A stretch of 45,865 bases of DNA from an uncultured Clostridium sp. (lineage in GTDB: Bacteria; Bacillota; Clostridia; TANB77; CAG-508): assembly GCA_947073285.1 (NCBI GenBank), contig CAMTJT010000014.1:1-45865 (forward strand). The letters are read 5' to 3'. This document shows, one piece after another, positions 14,302 through 23,604 of this stretch. The translations under genes were made by a program, and so were the position numbers. A model generated the notes under the pieces. It saw nothing but the letters and a program-made list of their open reading frames with translations. It was not told where the DNA came from and made no database searches. Every line of letters starts with the position of its first letter. Within the stretch, counting starts at the first letter, position 1.

Positions 14302-16968
14302 CTATTCTTTTACCTTTTCTATTTGAGTTCTAGCATAAATCACTTTTCCAAATTTTACTTCATTTAATTTCTTTTGTATTTCCATAATGATTAATGGTAA
14401 AATAGAGATGCCAAAGGTATATAGCCATTGTATTCTTGTTAATGGTACTAAGTCAAATATTTTTGCTATTGGCGGTATAATTACTACTCCTATTTGTAAA
14501 GCAGTTCCTAATAAAAAAGCTCCCATAAGATATTTGTTTTCAAATAGTCCTACTTTAAAAATAGATTCTTCACTTTTAATGTTAAAACTATGTACTAATT
14601 CTAAAACACCTAAAGATACAAATGCCATTGTTCTTCCTACTTCTAGTCCATATAACTTGTTTCCTATACTAAATGCAACTAAAGTTAGTACTCCAAGCAT
14701 TGTACCTTCTGCAAATATTTTTGCCCATAGTCCATCTGCAAATAGACCCTTTCTACTATCTCGTGGCTTTCTATTCATTATATTTTTATCTTCTTTTTCT
14801 AAACCTAAGGCAATTGCTGGAAGTGAATCTGTCACTAAGTTTACCCATAATAATTGAATGGCAAGTAATGGTGATTTTAGCCCTAATAACAACCCTAAGA
14901 AAATGGTTACAATTTCCCCAATGTTAGTAGCTATTAAAAAATGAACTGCTTTTTTGATATTGTCAAAAATGTTTCTTCCTTGTTTTACTGCTTCAACAAT
15001 GGTAACAAAGTTGTCATCTGTTAAAACCATATCTGCTGCATTTTTGGCAACATCTGTACCATTTTGCCCCATGGCAATTCCAATATCTGCTTGTTTTAAG
15101 GCTGGTGCATCATTCACACCATCTCCTGTCATAGCAACTACTGCCCCTGTACTTCGATAAGCATTTACAATTTTCACCTTATGTTCTGGTGTTACTCTTG
15201 CAAAAACAGAGTATTTCATAATATCTCTTTTTAGAATGGTTTCTGGTATGTTATCTAATTCTTCACCTGTTAAGCTTAAGTCATTTTTTTGCATAATGCC
15301 TAATTCTTTTGCAATTGCTTTAGCTGTTGCAATATGATCTCCTGTAATCATTACTGTTTTTATTCCTGCTTTTTTGCAAGTTGCAACTGCTTGTTTTACG
15401 CCTTCTCTTGGCGGATCTATCATTCCAATTAGTCCTACAAAAATAAGGTTTTGTTCTATGGTTTGACTTTCTATTTTTGTTGGTAATTCTTTTACATCTA
15501 AATAACTTATTGCTATTACTCTAAGAGCCTTATCTGCCATTTCTAAGTTTTGCTTTTCTATAGATTTCATATAGGTTTGTGTAAGTGTTTCCACTTTTCC
15601 ATTATGATAAATTTGTTTACATCTTTTTAATAATACATCAGGTGCTCCTTTGGTAATAATTCGATATCCATTTGCTGTTTTATGAATGGTTGTCATCATT
15701 TTACGACTAGAGTCAAAGGGAAGGTCTGTAATACGTTTCATAACACTATATAATTCTTGCTTATCTTCTCCTTCTTCTAGTGCTTTATTTACTATGGCTA
15801 CTTCTGTTGGTTCTCCATTTACTTCATAGCTACCATGTATTTTGTTAACCTCTACATCTGTGCACATGGTTCCAAGTTGTAAAATCCATTTTTCTAATGG
15901 CTTGTCTGTTATTTCTCCTGCCATGTTTACAGTTTTTACTACTTGCATTTTGTTTTGTGTTAAGGTTCCTGTTTTATCTGAGCAAATAACACTACTACTT
16001 CCTAGTGTTTCAACTGCTGGAAGTTTTCGTATAATACTATTTTTCTTTGCCATTTTTGTAACACCTATAGATAGCATAATGGTTACAATAGCTGGCAGTC
16101 CTTCTGGAATTGCTGCTACTGCTAGTCCTACTGATGTCATAAACATTTGAATTGGTTCTATATGTTTAATTAGTCCAATGATAAAAATTAGTACACAAAT
16201 TAATAAACAAGCAATTCCTAGAGTTTTTCCTACTTGTCCTAATTTCTTTTGAATTGGTGTTTCTGGGGTTTCATTTGTTAGTATCATTTTTGCAATTTTT
16301 CCTACTTTTGTATCCATTCCTATTTGTGTTACTATCATTTCTCCATGTCCATTAACTACTATTGTGGTCGCAAATGCCATATTTACCATATCTCCTAATA
16401 CTGTTTTTTCTGGTAAAATAGCATCTGCTTGTTTTGTGACTGGAACTGTTTCACCTGTTAAACTAGATTCTTCTATTTTTAAGTTAGAAGTAGTAATTAA
16501 CCTTCCATCTGCTGGCACAAAACATCCTGCTTCTAAAAATACAATATCTCCTGGAACTACTTCTTCTCCTTTGATTGTAAGTATCTTTCCAGCTCTTTTT
16601 ACTTTACAAGTAGGTGCTGACATTTTTTTTAAGGCTTCTAATGATTTTTCTGCTTTTGCTTCTTGCACTAATCCCATAATAGCATTAAATACAACAATAG
16701 CTATGATAATGATAGAGTCAAAGTAATCTCCGCTTCCTTCCATTTTGCTAACTATTGCTGATATGATAGAGGCAATGATTAAAATAATAATCATGAAATC
16801 ATTAAATTGTTTTAGAAAACGAATTATAATAGAATCTTTCTTTTTTTCTTCTAACTCGTTTTTTCCATATTTTTCTATCCTTTCTTGTATTTGTTTTTCA
16901 CTTAAGCCTTGCACTATACTTGTTTTTGTTTTTTTCTCTACTTCTTTTGTAGATAAGGTATGCCACAT
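14302..16968 (-). CDS. P-type (P2A) calcium-transporting ATPase
   Basis: An 888-aa cation pump of the SERCA/PMCA-like group that exports Ca2+ using ATP. Domains in order: N-terminal cation ATPase domain, actuator with LTGETVPV, TM4 with AAIPEGLPAIVTI (the conserved ion-site Glu), phosphorylation loop CSDKTGTLT, nucleotide-binding domain, hinge TGDGVNDAPALKQ, and TM5-TM6 with NLVTDSLPAIALGLE (ion-site Asn and Asp). The C-terminal membrane domain completes the usual length. An AGGAGGAG site precedes ATG. It stands alone. No in-frame CGG. Mn2+ or mixed-ion transport cannot be excluded. Confidence 0.93.
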   Translation of the reverse strand: MWHTLSTKEVEKKTKTSIVQGLSEKQIQERIEKYGKNELEEKKKDSIIIRFLKQFNDFMIIILIIASIISAIVSKMEGSGDYFDSIIIIAIVVFNAIMGLVQEAKAEKSLEALKKMSAPTCKVKRAGKILTIKGEEVVPGDIVFLEAGCFVPADGRLITTSNLKIEESSLTGETVPVTKQADAILPEKTVLGDMVNMAFATTIVVNGHGEMIVTQIGMDTKVGKIAKMILTNETPETPIQKKLGQVGKTLGIACLLICVLIFIIGLIKHIEPIQMFMTSVGLAVAAIPEGLPAIVTIMLSIGVTKMAKKNSIIRKLPAVETLGSSSVICSDKTGTLTQNKMQVVKTVNMAGEITDKPLEKWILQLGTMCTDVEVNKIHGSYEVNGEPTEVAIVNKALEEGEDKQELYSVMKRITDLPFDSSRKMMTTIHKTANGYRIITKGAPDVLLKRCKQIYHNGKVETLTQTYMKSIEKQNLEMADKALRVIAISYLDVKELPTKIESQTIEQNLIFVGLIGMIDPPREGVKQAVATCKKAGIKTVMITGDHIATAKAIAKELGIMQKNDLSLTGEELDNIPETILKRDIMKYSVFARVTPEHKVKIVNAYRSTGAVVAMTGDGVNDAPALKQADIGIAMGQNGTDVAKNAADMVLTDDNFVTIVEAVKQGRNIFDNIKKAVHFLIATNIGEIVTIFLGLLLGLKSPLLAIQLLWVNLVTDSLPAIALGLEKEDKNIMNRKPRDSRKGLFADGLWAKIFAEGTMLGVLTLVAFSIGNKLYGLEVGRTMAFVSLGVLELVHSFNIKSEESIFKVGLFENKYLMGAFLLGTALQIGVVIIPPIAKIFDLVPLTRIQWLYTFGISILPLIIMEIQKKLNEVKFGKVIYARTQIEKVKE

Positions 16969-17396
16969 TTTTTCTCCTCCTTTTAATATTCTTTATAAGT
17001 AGCTTTGGTAAAGTACTTATAAATATTTCCATGCAGTTTTACTGCAATTTTTTCTTTATTATATATATGTGGCTTGTACTAATGTTATGACTTCTAAAAA
17101 AAATTACTTAACAGGTGTTTATCACAAGAATCCCCCCTCAGTTTTGGAATAGTTGCTTTTTTTTCAGTTTTAGTATAAGATATACTTGCTTTTAAAGTAG
17201 TACTCTATCAGTACTACTTTAGAAATAAGAAAAGTGGCTTCGCCACATGTGCATTTTGTTTCGCAAATATGCACAGTCCAAAGTAACTTAACCTTGTTGT
17301 ATACAGAAAAATCTTATATTATGACAAGATAAAAGTCGATTTTTCCTATACAATAAAATAGTATATAAACCTAAGAAATAGGGGGAAACTAAAATA
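16969..17396. other. Gap between the Ca2+-ATPase and murE holding a repeat, no gene seen
   Basis: It contains an AAAGTAGTACT/AGTACTACTTT inverted repeat (about 17197-17222), modular repeat copy B (17234-17353) and the murE ribosome binding site. No ORF with coding character is visible. Confidence 0.6.
17234..17353 (-). repeat. Modular hairpin repeat, copy B
   Basis: Same modules as copy A in reverse order: GTGGC-TTC-GCCAC (17234-17246), TGTGCA...TGCACA (17248-17275) with an inner stem, the linker CTTAACCTTG, then the TTGTATAC...TATACAA palindrome (17297-17353), here interrupted by about 25 bp. Confidence 0.72.
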
Positions 17397-18928
17397 ATGA
17401 AAAAATATTTATTAAAAGATTATATTTCTCTTTTACAAAAAGAAAATTTGTTAGAAGATTTACCTACTAATTTTGACTTTTCTAAGTTAGAAAATATTGA
17501 AATTGAAAAAATTGCTCACAATTCTAAAGAGGTTGTAGCAAATACTTTATATATTTGTAAAGGCTTAAATTACAAACCTAGCTATTTACAAGAAGCAATT
17601 GCAAATGGTGCTATTTTTTATGTTGCTGAAAAAGAAAATGTAACAAATAGTACTTTTCCTCATGTAGTAGTAAATGATATTAGAAAAGCTTTAGCTGCTA
17701 TTTCTTGTATGTATTTTGATTTTCCTACTGAAAAGATTCATATGATTGGCTTAACTGGTACAAAACGGAAAGTCTACTACTGCTTATTATATTAAAAGTA
17801 TTTTAGATAATTACATGAAAGAGCGTAACTTACCTGATACTGCTATTTTATCTTCTATTGATACTTATGATGGCAAAAATTTCAAAGAAAGTTTGATTAC
17901 AAGCCCTGAGTCTATTGACCTACAAGAACATGTACGTAATAGTGTTGACTCTCATATGCAAAATTTTGTTATGGAGGTTAGTAGCCAAGCTTTAAAACTT
18001 GCAAGAGTACATGATGTTTACTATAAAGTAGGTGTGTTTTTAAATATTTCTGAAGATCACATTAGTAGTATTGAGCACCCTAATTTTGAAGATTATTTTG
18101 AGTCTAAATTAAAGTTTTTTGACCAAGTAGAAAACGCTTGTGTAAATTTAGATGCTGATTTTATAGATGTTATTTTAGAACATAGTAAAAAAGCTAAAAA
18201 GGTAATCACTTTTAGTACCAAAAATGAAAATGCTGATGTATATGGCTATCAAATTCAAAAACAAGGTCATACTGCTATTTCATTTCGCGTAAGAACACCT
18301 AACTTTGAGCAAGATATGCTACTTACTATGCCTGGACTATTTAATGTTGAAAATGCTTTAGCTGCTATTAGTATTGCTATTTGTTTAGATATTCCATTTT
18401 CTAATATTTATGAGGGCTTAAAGGTAGCAAAGGCTAGTGGTAGAATGGAGAGCCATGTAAGTTATGATGGTAGTATTATTGTTATTGTAGATTATGCGCA
18501 TAATAAATTAAGCTTTGAAAAATTATATGAGTCTACTAAACAAGAATATCCAAACAAAAACATTATTACTGTATTTGGTTGCCCTGGTCGGCAAAGCACA
18601 ACTTCGCAGAAAAGATTTAGGACTTTTGTCTGGCAAGAACTCAGCTGTTACTTATTTAACAGCTGAAGATCCTGGGCCTGAAGATACTATTGATATTTGC
18701 AAAGAAATCGCAAATTATGTGGAGCAAGAACATGGTTCTTATAGAATTATTGCAGACCGTGGAGAAGCAATTAAAGAAGCTATTTTGCAAAATCCTAATA
18801 GTGTTATTTTAATTACTGGTAAGGGTAATGAAACTAGACAAAAATATGGTAAAGAATATCTTCCTTGTCTTACTGATACCCAATATGCTTTAGAGGCTTT
18901 AGAAGAATATGAAAAGCTTGCTCTATAA
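17397..18928 (+). CDS. murE: UDP-N-acetylmuramyl-tripeptide synthetase MurE, two +1 frameshifts at CGG
   Basis: Mur ligase adding the third stem-peptide residue in cytosolic peptidoglycan synthesis. Three overlapping frames encode one protein of 509 aa, a normal length. The N-terminal substrate domain ends in HMIGLTGTK. Codon 124 is CGG (17766-17768), and skipping C gives the P-loop glycine of GTKGKST. The ATP-binding domain continues through SSIDTYDG, VMEVSSQAL and a DYAHN motif. Codon 398 is CGG (18589-18591), and skipping C restores FGCPGGKAQLRRKD and the C-terminal domain with AEDPGPED. Without shifts the product is 132 aa and dead. The third-residue amino acid (Lys, DAP or other) cannot be assigned: the usual DNPR motif is replaced. 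Confidence 0.9.
17766..17768 (+). other. +1 frameshift site 1 in murE, AAA CGG AAA
   Basis: Zero-frame CGG at codon 124. Skipping C gives GGA (Gly) in the Mur-ligase P-loop GTKGKST. Frame 0 stops about nine codons later. Confidence 0.9.
18589..18591 (+). other. +1 frameshift site 2 in murE, GGT CGG CAA
   Basis: Zero-frame CGG at codon 398 in the already shifted frame. Skipping C gives GGC and the conserved GCPGGKA...LRRKD region. Confidence 0.9.
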
Positions 18929-19492
18929 TTAGAGCAAGCTTTTTTCCATTTTTTCAATTAACTTATGATAAATTGGTAGCATTACTTTTTCTGATACATA
19001 GTCTTCTAATTTAGTAATTGGTAACCAGCCTACTTCTTTGTTTTCGTCTGGTTTATTATGAATTTGCTGTGTATCATCTGCTTCAAATAAATAAGTTATA
19101 TTTAAATGTACATGTGCAGATACAAATTTTTCACGTTTTATATGTGGTTGTACATGAATTACTTCAAGCCCTAATATTTCATTACTAATTGGCTTTATTT
19201 GTTCTATAGAAGTTTCTTCTTTTGCCTCTCTTAGTGCTACTTCTAACAAATTTTCTTCTCCATCTGCATGACCACCAAGCCAAGCCCAAGACTTATAAAT
19301 ATTATGATATGCAAATAATATTTTATCTCTGGCAGGGTTTACTACAATAGCAGATGCTGTAAAATGTCCAAATCGATTATTTCTTGTTAGGCAATCTTCA
19401 AATGTATTTAAATATTCTAACATCATGTTTCTATCTTCTTGTTCTTGCTTATTATATGGTGTATATTTTTCTATTTCTTCTTTTAAATTCAT
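18929..19492 (-). CDS. Nudix hydrolase
   Basis: A 187-aa Nudix-fold pyrophosphohydrolase. The Nudix box is complete (GHADGEENLLEVALREAKEE, i.e. G-x5-E-x7-REAxEE) and binds the metal that activates water for cleaving an X-linked nucleoside diphosphate. The long N-terminal helix region and Nudix domain resemble IPP-isomerase-like or MutT-like hydrolases; the substrate is unknown. The start at 19492 follows an AAAGGAAA site; a longer frame to 19543 lacks one. It is convergent with murE: the two genes end on adjacent bases. Confidence 0.85.
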   Translation of the reverse strand: MNLKEEIEKYTPYNKQEQEDRNMMLEYLNTFEDCLTRNNRFGHFTASAIVVNPARDKILFAYHNIYKSWAWLGGHADGEENLLEVALREAKEETSIEQIKPISNEILGLEVIHVQPHIKREKFVSAHVHLNITYLFEADDTQQIHNKPDENKEVGWLPITKLEDYVSEKVMLPIYHKLIEKMEKSLL

Positions 19493-19568
19493 ACTATTTC
19501 CTTTCTTTAGTATCAATTTGATTAGCACATATGTATAACACATCTATCTTGCATTTTACACTTGCCTA

Positions 19569-19662
19569 TTGTAGCCCTGTCTTTTTCATGGCAAAATATC
19601 GTATTACACCTGTCCCCCTTGCGACAAAAATGTCGCACTTACGCCTGTCCGCTCTGTGACAA
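19569..19662 (-). repeat. GACAGG-type direct repeats at the 3' end of smc
   Basis: Three related units read on the minus strand: 19639-19662 (TTGTCACAGAGCGGACAGG...TAA), 19604-19627 (TTGTCGCAAGGGGGACAGG...TAA) and a degenerate one at 19569-19594. A small palindrome TGCGACA/TGTCGCA lies between the first two. The first unit encodes the last seven residues and the stop codon of SMC. Similar GGGGACAGG words are common in repeat families of Firmicutes. Confidence 0.65.
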
Positions 19663-22600
19663 TTTGATTGATAGGAGCTTGCTAATACCGTTTTCTTCCA
19701 TGGTAACACCATAAACAGTATCTGCCACTTCCATAGTTCCTTTTCTATGGGTAATTACTAAGAATTGTGTTTCTTGGCAGAATTTTTTTAGGTATTCTGC
19801 AAAACGGTACACGTTTACATCATCTAATGCTGCTTCTATTTCATCTAATACACAAAATGGTGCTGGATTTATTTTTAGGATAGCAAATAACAATGCTATT
19901 GCTGTAAATGCTTTTTCTCCTCCTGATAATAGCATCATGTTTTGTAGTTTTTTTCCTGGTGGTTGTACATGGATATCTATTCCACATTCTAAAATGTTTT
20001 CTTCGTCTTCTAATATAAGTTCTGCTTTTCCACCATGGAATAGTTCTGTAAATACTTCACTAAAGTTTTTATTAATGACTTCAAATCTTTCTTTAAATTG
20101 GGTTTTCATAGTGTCTGTCATATCATTAATGATTTTTCTTAGTTTTGCTGCTGTGTTTTCTAAGTCTAATCGTTGTTCTGCCATGAAGTCATATCTTTCT
20201 TTTGTTTTTTTGTATTCTTCTATACTATCAATGTTAATGCTTCCTAAATCTCTTATTTTTGTTCTTAAGCTATTTACTTGTTTTTGTGCTACTGCCACAT
20301 TGGTTGGTTTTGGATATTCATCTGCTGAATTTGGTGTTAATTCATATTCATTCCACAAGCTTTCTATTACTTGGTTTAAGTCTTGTTCTACTTTTGTTTT
20401 TTTGACTTCTAGTTTTACTATTTGTTCTTTTAAACTTTCTAATACACTAAATTGACTAGTTATTTCATTTTCTGTTTTTACTAGTTTTTCGTTTTTAGAG
20501 GTTCTTTCTTGTTTTAATTCTTCTATTTTACTTGCACTATTTGCTACTTCTTGTTTTACGCTTTCTATTTGTTCTTCATAATTAGAAATGGCTTTTTCTA
20601 GTTCTTCTGTTTCTTGTATTAAATTTTGAATTGTAGTTTTTTTGGTTTCAATAGAGTTTTGTGCATTTTGTATATCTTCTGCTATTCTTTGTACTATTTC
20701 ATCAATAGAGTTTTCACTTTCATCAAAAGATCCTACTGATATTTTTAAGTTTGTGATGTCTAAGTTTAAGTTATCGATGTAAGTTTGTTTATCTTTATTT
20801 TTAAGAGAAAATTGTTCTATTATTTGGTTTAGTTCTTCTATTTCTTTGTTTAAATTTTCTATTTTTTGCTCTGTTTCTTGCTTTTGTGTTCTATTTTCTT
20901 GTTTTTGTTTTTCTGTATTTTCTAAATCTTCTCTTAATTTTTTTAGCCTATTTTCTAATTTGGCAATGTTTTCTTCTAATGTTAGCATTTTTTGTTTTTC
21001 AGTGGCATATAGAATGTTAATTTGTTGAAGTTCTTTTTCTAGTTTGGCGGTTTCTTCGATATTATCACTAATAGATGCTGCATATTGTTCTTTTTCTTTT
21101 GTTTTCTCTTCTATTTGTTTTTCTAGGTGTTTGAGTTCTTTTTCTAGTTCTTCTATTTCTCTACTTCTTCCTAAAATATTTACACTTTTATTTGGTGCAC
21201 TACCTCCTGAAATAGAACCACTACTACTGATAATATCTCCTTTTAAGGTAACAATACGAAATGCGTATTTATCTTTTTTAGCTAGTGTAATAGCTGTATC
21301 CATATCTTTTACTATTACTGTTCTTCCTAATAAATTAAGTACTATTTGTTCATATTGTTTTTCGCATTTTACTAGGTCTGATGCTATTCCAATTACTCCT
21401 TCTATGTTACTTAGCCTATCTAATTTTTTGCCCTGTATTGAAGATATTGGCAAAAATGAGGCTCTTCCTAGGCTATTGGTTCTTAAATATTCTATTAATT
21501 TTTTAGCATCTTGTTCTGTTTGGGTAACAATGTTTTGCAGTGCTTGCCCTAAACACATTTCTATTGCTAATTCGTATTCTTTGTCTACAGTTATTAAATT
21601 TGCTAGCACTCCTTTTGCTGCTTGCCTTAAGTTATCATTTTTTTCACAAGCATTTAGTAAAGATTTTACTGTTTTGTGATATCCTTCTTTTTCTTTTTCT
21701 GTTTCACATAAAAATTGATGTCTTGCTGATTTCATTCTTTGCTGATAAGTAAGTTTATTTATTTCTTCTTCATATTGTTTTAATTTTTCCATTTGTGTTT
21801 CTTTTGTTTGGCTATTTTTTTGCAAAGTACTATCTGCTACATTTTTTTTGTTTTCTAGTTCATAAAACCCTTTAGATAATTCTTGTTTATCACTTCTAGC
21901 ACCATCTAGTTCTGAAATGGTAGTATCTATTTCATTTTTTAAGCTTTTTTTACTTTTTTCTAAGTTTTCATAGTTAGCATCTAAGGTGTTTATACTTGCT
22001 ATTAGTTCATATTTTTGGTCTGTATTTTGTTCTACTTTTTGCTTTTTTTCTTCTATTTTTAGTTCTTCTTCTGATAATTGTTTTGTAATTTCTGCTAAGC
22101 TTTGTTCTTTTTCGGCAAGCTCTTTTTCAAATTTTTCTTTGTTAGATGTTAGGCTTGTCTTTTTTTCTATTTTTTGTTTTTGTTCTTCTTGTAAGTCTGT
22201 TATTCTAGTATTTACTTCTGCTATTTCTTGTTCTAATCTTTGCTTATTGTTTTGGTTATTTTGTATTCTTTCTTTGCTAATACTTATTTCAGAGTTTATT
22301 TTTTCTATTTTATTACTGCTTTCAAAACCTGTATTTTGCATTTCTTCTATTTGGGCTGTAATGCTATCTATTGCTACTCTTAATTGTTCTTTTGCTGTTT
22401 GCATATTTTCCATTTTTGTATCTTCATCTGTTTTTTGTGAGTTCATAATTTCTTCGTCTTTTATAATTTGCTCTAGCTTTTCTTTGTAGGTAGCAATATT
22501 ATAGATAAATAAACCTACTTCTATTCCTTTTAGTTCTTCTCGTAAGTCTAAAAATTGTTTTGCTTTATCTGCTTGTATTTTTAGTGGTTCTATATTGGTT

Positions 22601-23196
22601 TCTATTTCTGCTAATATATCATTAATACGAAGTAAGTTTAATTTAGTTTGTTCTAGCTTTTTTTCTGATTCTTGTTTTCTAGTTCTATATTTTACAATTC
22701 CTGCTGCTTCTTCAAAAATATGCCTTCTATCTTCTGATTTATTGCTTAATATTTCATCTATTTTTCCTTGCCCTATAATACTATACCCATCTTTTCCAAT
22801 ACCTGTATCCATAAATAGCTCTAAAATATCTTTTAGGCGACATGGTGTTTTATTTATCATGTAGGCTGTTTCTCCACTACGGAAGATTTTTCTAGTGACT
22901 GTTACTTCTGCATATTCTATTGGTAGTTTTCCATCTGTATTGTCTATTACCATAGATACTTCTGCAAAACCTAATGATTTTCTAGCTTGAGTTCCTGCAA
23001 AGATAATATCTTCTGATTTTGCTCCTCTTAGAGATTTCATGCTTTGCTCTCCTAATACCCAACGAATAGCATCAGAAATATTGCTCTTGCCAGAGCCATT
23101 TGGCCCTATGACAGAGGTTATTCCTGTTTTAAATTCTAATACTGTTTTATCTGCAAATGATTTAAATCCTTGCAGTTCTATTCTTTTTAAGTACAT
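19639..23196 (-). CDS. smc: Chromosome segregation ATPase SMC
   Basis: Structural maintenance of chromosomes protein of 1185 aa, forming the condensin core with ScpA and ScpB. Walker A is GPNGSGKSN (residues 31-39). A long coiled coil follows, then the hinge around residues 515-650 with SGGSAPN near its end, a second coiled coil, and the C-terminal head with LSGGEKAFTAIAL (ABC signature) and VLDEIEAALDDVN (Walker B and D-loop). The start at 23196 is 6 nt from AGGTGA. The first three residues of the longer frame lie in that site. The last residues (LSQSGQA) come from a repeat unit, so the native C-terminus was slightly changed. No in-frame CGG. Confidence 0.97.
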   Translation of the reverse strand: MYLKRIELQGFKSFADKTVLEFKTGITSVIGPNGSGKSNISDAIRWVLGEQSMKSLRGAKSEDIIFAGTQARKSLGFAEVSMVIDNTDGKLPIEYAEVTVTRKIFRSGETAYMINKTPCRLKDILELFMDTGIGKDGYSIIGQGKIDEILSNKSEDRRHIFEEAAGIVKYRTRKQESEKKLEQTKLNLLRINDILAEIETNIEPLKIQADKAKQFLDLREELKGIEVGLFIYNIATYKEKLEQIIKDEEIMNSQKTDEDTKMENMQTAKEQLRVAIDSITAQIEEMQNTGFESSNKIEKINSEISISKERIQNNQNNKQRLEQEIAEVNTRITDLQEEQKQKIEKKTSLTSNKEKFEKELAEKEQSLAEITKQLSEEELKIEEKKQKVEQNTDQKYELIASINTLDANYENLEKSKKSLKNEIDTTISELDGARSDKQELSKGFYELENKKNVADSTLQKNSQTKETQMEKLKQYEEEINKLTYQQRMKSARHQFLCETEKEKEGYHKTVKSLLNACEKNDNLRQAAKGVLANLITVDKEYELAIEMCLGQALQNIVTQTEQDAKKLIEYLRTNSLGRASFLPISSIQGKKLDRLSNIEGVIGIASDLVKCEKQYEQIVLNLLGRTVIVKDMDTAITLAKKDKYAFRIVTLKGDIISSSGSISGGSAPNKSVNILGRSREIEELEKELKHLEKQIEEKTKEKEQYAASISDNIEETAKLEKELQQINILYATEKQKMLTLEENIAKLENRLKKLREDLENTEKQKQENRTQKQETEQKIENLNKEIEELNQIIEQFSLKNKDKQTYIDNLNLDITNLKISVGSFDESENSIDEIVQRIAEDIQNAQNSIETKKTTIQNLIQETEELEKAISNYEEQIESVKQEVANSASKIEELKQERTSKNEKLVKTENEITSQFSVLESLKEQIVKLEVKKTKVEQDLNQVIESLWNEYELTPNSADEYPKPTNVAVAQKQVNSLRTKIRDLGSINIDSIEEYKKTKERYDFMAEQRLDLENTAAKLRKIINDMTDTMKTQFKERFEVINKNFSEVFTELFHGGKAELILEDEENILECGIDIHVQPPGKKLQNMMLLSGGEKAFTAIALLFAILKINPAPFCVLDEIEAALDDVNVYRFAEYLKKFCQETQFLVITHRKGTMEVADTVYGVTMEENGISKLLSIKLSQSGQA

Positions 23197-23224
23197 TGTT
23201 TTCACCTATTTCTAATTTTGTTAT

Positions 23225-23287
23225 TTATATTTTTTCTATCATATGCCTCTCCCCTATGGGAGGCAAGTTACATCTGCTTGTTCTCAT
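23225..23287 (-). CDS. Leader ORF of the smc mRNA (20 codons, MRTSRCNLPP...)
   Basis: It starts 14 nt after the -10 box of the smc promoter and spans a GCCTCcc/gGAGAGGC hairpin. Its first codons (M-R-T-S-R-C) resemble those of the toxin leader ORF at 9817-9849 (M-R-I-S-R). Translation is unproven. Confidence 0.3.
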   Translation of the reverse strand: MRTSRCNLPPIGERHMIEKI

Positions 23288-23301
23288 TTTCTACGATTAT
23301 T

Positions 23302-23330
23302 ACTATATACTACTTTTTTCTAAATAACAA
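23302..23330 (-). promoter_or_regulatory. Promoter of smc
   Basis: TTGTTA (23325-23330), a 17-bp spacer and TATAGT (23302-23307) on the minus strand, within a module (23274-23345) shared with the toxin promoter. The flanks GCTTGTT and AACAAGC form an inverted repeat around the promoter. Confidence 0.7.
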
Positions 23331-23430
23331 GCGAACAAAACAAGAAATTTAGTAAATATTTGGTTATTTAGTACCTATTCCTCTAAAAATTCCAATTATA
23401 CACTTTTTTTATCAAAATTCTTCTTTGTTG

Positions 23431-23459
23431 TTTACATAACTTGTTTGTTGTGATATAAT
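23431..23459 (+). promoter_or_regulatory. Promoter of the SPFH gene pair
   Basis: TTTACA (23431-23436), a 17-bp spacer and TATAAT (23454-23459). Confidence 0.72.
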
Positions 23460-23469
23460 GTCACTATTC

Positions 23470-23513
23470 ACTTTTGAGATGTTTGTAATGATTATTGCAA
23501 ACAGTTCAAAAGT
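23470..23513 (+). promoter_or_regulatory. 5'-terminal hairpin of the SPFH transcript
   Basis: ACTTTTGA..TGTTTG / CAAACA..TTCAAAAGT forms a long stem at the very start of the predicted mRNA. There is no T-tract, so it is more likely an mRNA-stability or regulatory element than a terminator. An AAGGAGG near 23535 downstream is not followed by a convincing ORF. Confidence 0.45.
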
Positions 23514-23604
23514 TAGATAAATTAATTATATAAGGAGGTAAATTTTAGTAAATACCATCATATCGCAGATTTTTTAATTTTATATGTAGAAAGGAAAGGT
23601 TATT

